Notes under the pieces: generated by a model | Seen by the model: the letters and a program-made list of their open reading frames with translations, nothing else | Databases searched by the model: none | Told to the model about the DNA's origin: nothing | Shown here: one piece after another, positions 6,681 through 7,885 of the stretch | How the letters are laid out: each line of letters opens with the position of its first letter | Numbering within the stretch: the stretch's first letter is position 1 | Position numbers and translations under genes: made by a program | Source: Actinomycetota bacterium | GTDB taxonomy: Bacteria; Actinomycetota; Thermoleophilia; Gaiellales; Gaiellaceae | Length of the DNA: 7,885 nucleotides | NCBI GenBank assembly: GCA_005883245.1 | Contig: VAXT01000075.1 | Span: 1-7,885 of the forward strand | Direction of reading: 5' to 3'

Positions 6681-6899
6681 ATGTCCGTCCGGACGGAGAC
6701 GCTGCAGGTGACCGGGATCCGCTGCGAACGTTGCGTCGGCCGGCTCGCGGCGACGCTCCGCGACCACCCCGGGCTCGAGCAGGCGAACGCCAACCTCATG
6801 GGCGCCGTCACGCTGTCGTGGGACGACGAGCAGACGAGCCGCGACGACCTGCTCGCCGCGCTGGCCCGCGGCGGCTTCCGTCAGGTCGAGTCTCTCTAG
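6681..6899 (+). CDS. Small heavy-metal-associated (HMA) domain protein, CopZ-like
   Basis: This 72-residue protein is a single HMA ferredoxin-like domain of the kind found in copper chaperones and at the N-termini of metal-pumping P-type ATPases. The metal-binding CxxC is Cys15-Cys18 in TGIRCERCVGRL, following the first strand (TETLQV). The remainder fits the family order of helix (VGRLAATLRDHPG), strand, strand (GAVTLSWDD) and helix (DDLLAALARGGF). The usual GMTCxxC is here GIRCERC, with isoleucine for methionine. It starts 4 nt after the ligase stop, and the linking bases GAGAG give only a very close ribosome site, so coupling is likely. No P-type ATPase or copper regulator is in the window, so the metal and partner are unknown. 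The stop interlocks with that of the convergent gene. Confidence 0.85.
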   Translation: MSVRTETLQVTGIRCERCVGRLAATLRDHPGLEQANANLMGAVTLSWDDEQTSRDDLLAALARGGFRQVESL

Positions 6900-7255
6900 C
6901 GCTCTTCCTGGTCCCGTTCGTCGATTCCGGCCACCCGGTCGCCGAGGAGTGCCGGTGACGACTCGGGGAGGGCGGATCCCTCGGCGGCCGGGCCGGGCGT
7001 GTCCGTGAGGCCGTAGTGCTCCTTGACCGCCTGCTCGTCGAGGTCGCCGTCGAGCGTCGGCGAGTCGGACACGATCTCCTTCGCGACCGTGACCCGGACC
7101 TGCTGCTCGGCGTCGTCGACGTGTGCGAACTCTCGGGGCAGCGGATGCTGCGTCTTGCGGAGCGTTCCCTGCTCGACGATCAGGAAGTCGCCGGACTCTC
7201 CGACGATCTTGCCGATCTTGTGATCGTCGACGGTGACGACGTCATAGCCTTCCAT
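6896..7255 (-). CDS. PRC-barrel-like small protein of unknown function
   Basis: The 119-residue protein begins with a PRC-barrel/DUF2171-like beta domain: GYDVVTVDDHKIGKIVGE (3-20), then GDFLIVEQG (22-30) and a basic turn LRKTQHPLPREFAHVDD (32-48). A short conserved-looking segment, VTVAKEIVSDSP (55-66), and LDEQAVKEHYGL (72-83) follow, then a disordered proline- and acid-rich tail. Such small PRC-like proteins are common, often in several copies, in Thermoleophilia-type actinobacteria; their role is unknown, though PRC domains can bind RNA or other proteins. There is no signal peptide or membrane segment. The start is well supported: GAGGAG at 7265-7260 lies 4 nt upstream of the ATG. It converges on the HMA gene and shares its terminal CTAG. 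Confidence 0.78.
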   Translation of the reverse strand: MEGYDVVTVDDHKIGKIVGESGDFLIVEQGTLRKTQHPLPREFAHVDDAEQQVRVTVAKEIVSDSPTLDGDLDEQAVKEHYGLTDTPGPAAEGSALPESSPALLGDRVAGIDERDQEER

Positions 7256-7259
7256 GTGT

Positions 7260-7265
7260 CTCCTC
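7260..7265 (-). promoter_or_regulatory. Ribosome binding site of the PRC-barrel-like gene
   Basis: GAGGAG on the minus strand lies 4 nt before the ATG whose first base is 7255. It fixes the start and is much stronger than any site in the phosphate block. Confidence 0.7.
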
Positions 7266-7374
7266 TGCTCGGTTGCACGGCTCTTACCCTGCCGGCCCCC
7301 GAACTAAGCGACGGCCCGAGTCGGCGTTGCCGGAGGCGTCGATCTGGCCTCGGCGGATCGCCATAGCTATCGCA

Positions 7375-7818
7375 TCATTGCGGGCTGTGCCCAACAGCCT
7401 GCGTTCGCTCAGCGCTGGGCAGGCTTGCGAACGGTCCCATGAGCGCAGAGTGGTGCTCCGGTCGCGTTGCGACGTCGATTACGCCCCCGTCGACGAGTGT
7501 GATGGATGCGACGATAGGGCTGTCGCCGAGGCCATGCAGCTTCTTGGCCGTCTGCGAGTCGACGTGCTCGTGCACTGCTGCGTCTTTGACCTGTTCCAGG
7601 CCTTCGTTCCAACTTGCGGGACTTGCCCGCCAGACGAAGACGTCAGAAACCCAAATCGCATGGCCACGAATCCACCTTTTCTTGCCTGAGCGGAGAATCC
7701 GGACAGGAATGTCGCCGGACCGCTTGCGCAGCGTTCTGTTCCTGAACACCAGAACCGTGATCGCGATTGCGCACAGCCAAAGCGGAACACCTAGCAGAGC
7801 GAGTATCGCCCAGATCAT
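7375..7818 (-). CDS. Single-pass membrane protein, weakly DUF2550-like
   Basis: The 147-residue protein starts with one hydrophobic helix (about 2-25, MIWAILALLGVPLWL onward) followed at once by a basic stretch (RNRTLRKR, 26-33). This suggests an N-out/C-in anchor with a cytoplasmic domain of about 115 residues. That domain has IPVRILRSGKKRWIRGHAIWVSD (37-59), an acidic/helical middle, and a late strand pair SITLVDGGVIDVA (105-117). The layout of short membrane anchor, basic turn, a tryptophan-rich barrel-like part and a late aliphatic strand pair resembles actinobacterial DUF2550 proteins, which are also near 147 residues. No diagnostic motif confirms this from sight. The start is very well supported by AAAGGAGG 8 nt upstream. 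Local GC (about 58% by hand count over 7561-7680) is below the neighbouring genes (about 67% at 5761-5820). Function is unknown. It precedes the PRC-like gene by 119 nt on the same strand. Confidence 0.72.
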   Translation of the reverse strand: MIWAILALLGVPLWLCAIAITVLVFRNRTLRKRSGDIPVRILRSGKKRWIRGHAIWVSDVFVWRASPASWNEGLEQVKDAAVHEHVDSQTAKKLHGLGDSPIVASITLVDGGVIDVATRPEHHSALMGPFASLPSAERTQAVGHSPQ

Positions 7819-7826
7819 GAGGCCGC

Positions 7827-7834
7827 CCTCCTTT
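7827..7834 (-). promoter_or_regulatory. Strong Shine-Dalgarno site of the membrane-protein gene
   Basis: AAAGGAGG on the minus strand is close to a full complement of the 16S rRNA 3' end and sits 8 nt before the ATG (first base 7818). It is the best ribosome site in the window and decides both the strand and the start of this gene. Confidence 0.82.
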
Positions 7835-7885
7835 CCGTCGCACTTTGACCGACGTGCCTGGTCTCCGCGTCATCCTGAACGGTTG

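Noticed and set aside
7363..7370. Palindrome ATAGCTAT in the gap between the two minus-strand genes
   Set aside because: Eight bases without loop or flanking symmetry; could be chance, and no operator family is suggested.
7273..7689. Plus-strand open frame opposite the membrane-protein gene
   Set aside because: The minus strand has a strong Shine-Dalgarno site and a clean membrane anchor; the plus frame has neither and no recognisable domain.
1..7885. tRNA, rRNA, CRISPR array, insertion sequence or prophage signals
   Set aside because: No cloverleaf-like sequence, regularly spaced repeats, transposase motifs or terminal inverted repeats were seen on reading both strands.

Overview
The window is high-GC DNA (about 65-70% over most of its length) with dense genes, GTG starts and few strong Shine-Dalgarno sites. 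The gene families and protein sequences point to an actinobacterium, most likely a Thermoleophilia/Solirubrobacterales-type lineage. That placement is an inference from protein style, including the PRC-barrel-like protein and the HtrA type; no marker gene is present.

Region 1 (1-4143, all plus strand) is a phosphate block. It holds a PhoR-like sensor histidine kinase, the Pst transporter ATPase PstB, the regulator PhoU, a DUF47/PhoU-like Pit accessory protein, and a Pit-type phosphate permease. Gene spacings are -4, +10, +16 and +10 nt, so this looks like one operon. It joins a high-affinity ABC component and its signalling proteins to a low-affinity secondary transporter and its partner. The remaining Pst subunits and the response regulator are not in the window and may lie upstream.

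Region 2 (4139-5458) carries a membrane-anchored HtrA/DegP-like serine protease with a PDZ domain. Its upstream DNA holds three successive 11-nt repeat units followed by a possible -10 box placed exactly for a leaderless GTG start. The layout resembles an actinobacterial PHO box and would tie the protease to the phosphate response. A perfect 12-bp hairpin closes the gene.

Region 3 (5459-6899) has a short non-coding stretch with a second GC-rich hairpin. It is followed by a YbdK/GCS2-type carboxylate-amine ligase and, 4 nt later, a 72-aa heavy-metal-associated (HMA) domain protein.

Region 4 (6896-7818, minus strand) has two genes. One is a PRC-barrel-like small protein whose stop codon interlocks with that of the HMA gene. 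The other is a single-pass membrane protein with weak DUF2550-like layout, lower GC and the best Shine-Dalgarno site in the window. No RNA genes, insertion sequences or CRISPR arrays were seen. Most of the window is recognisable housekeeping or stress biology; the regulatory DNA before htrA and the ligase-HMA pair are the least ordinary parts.
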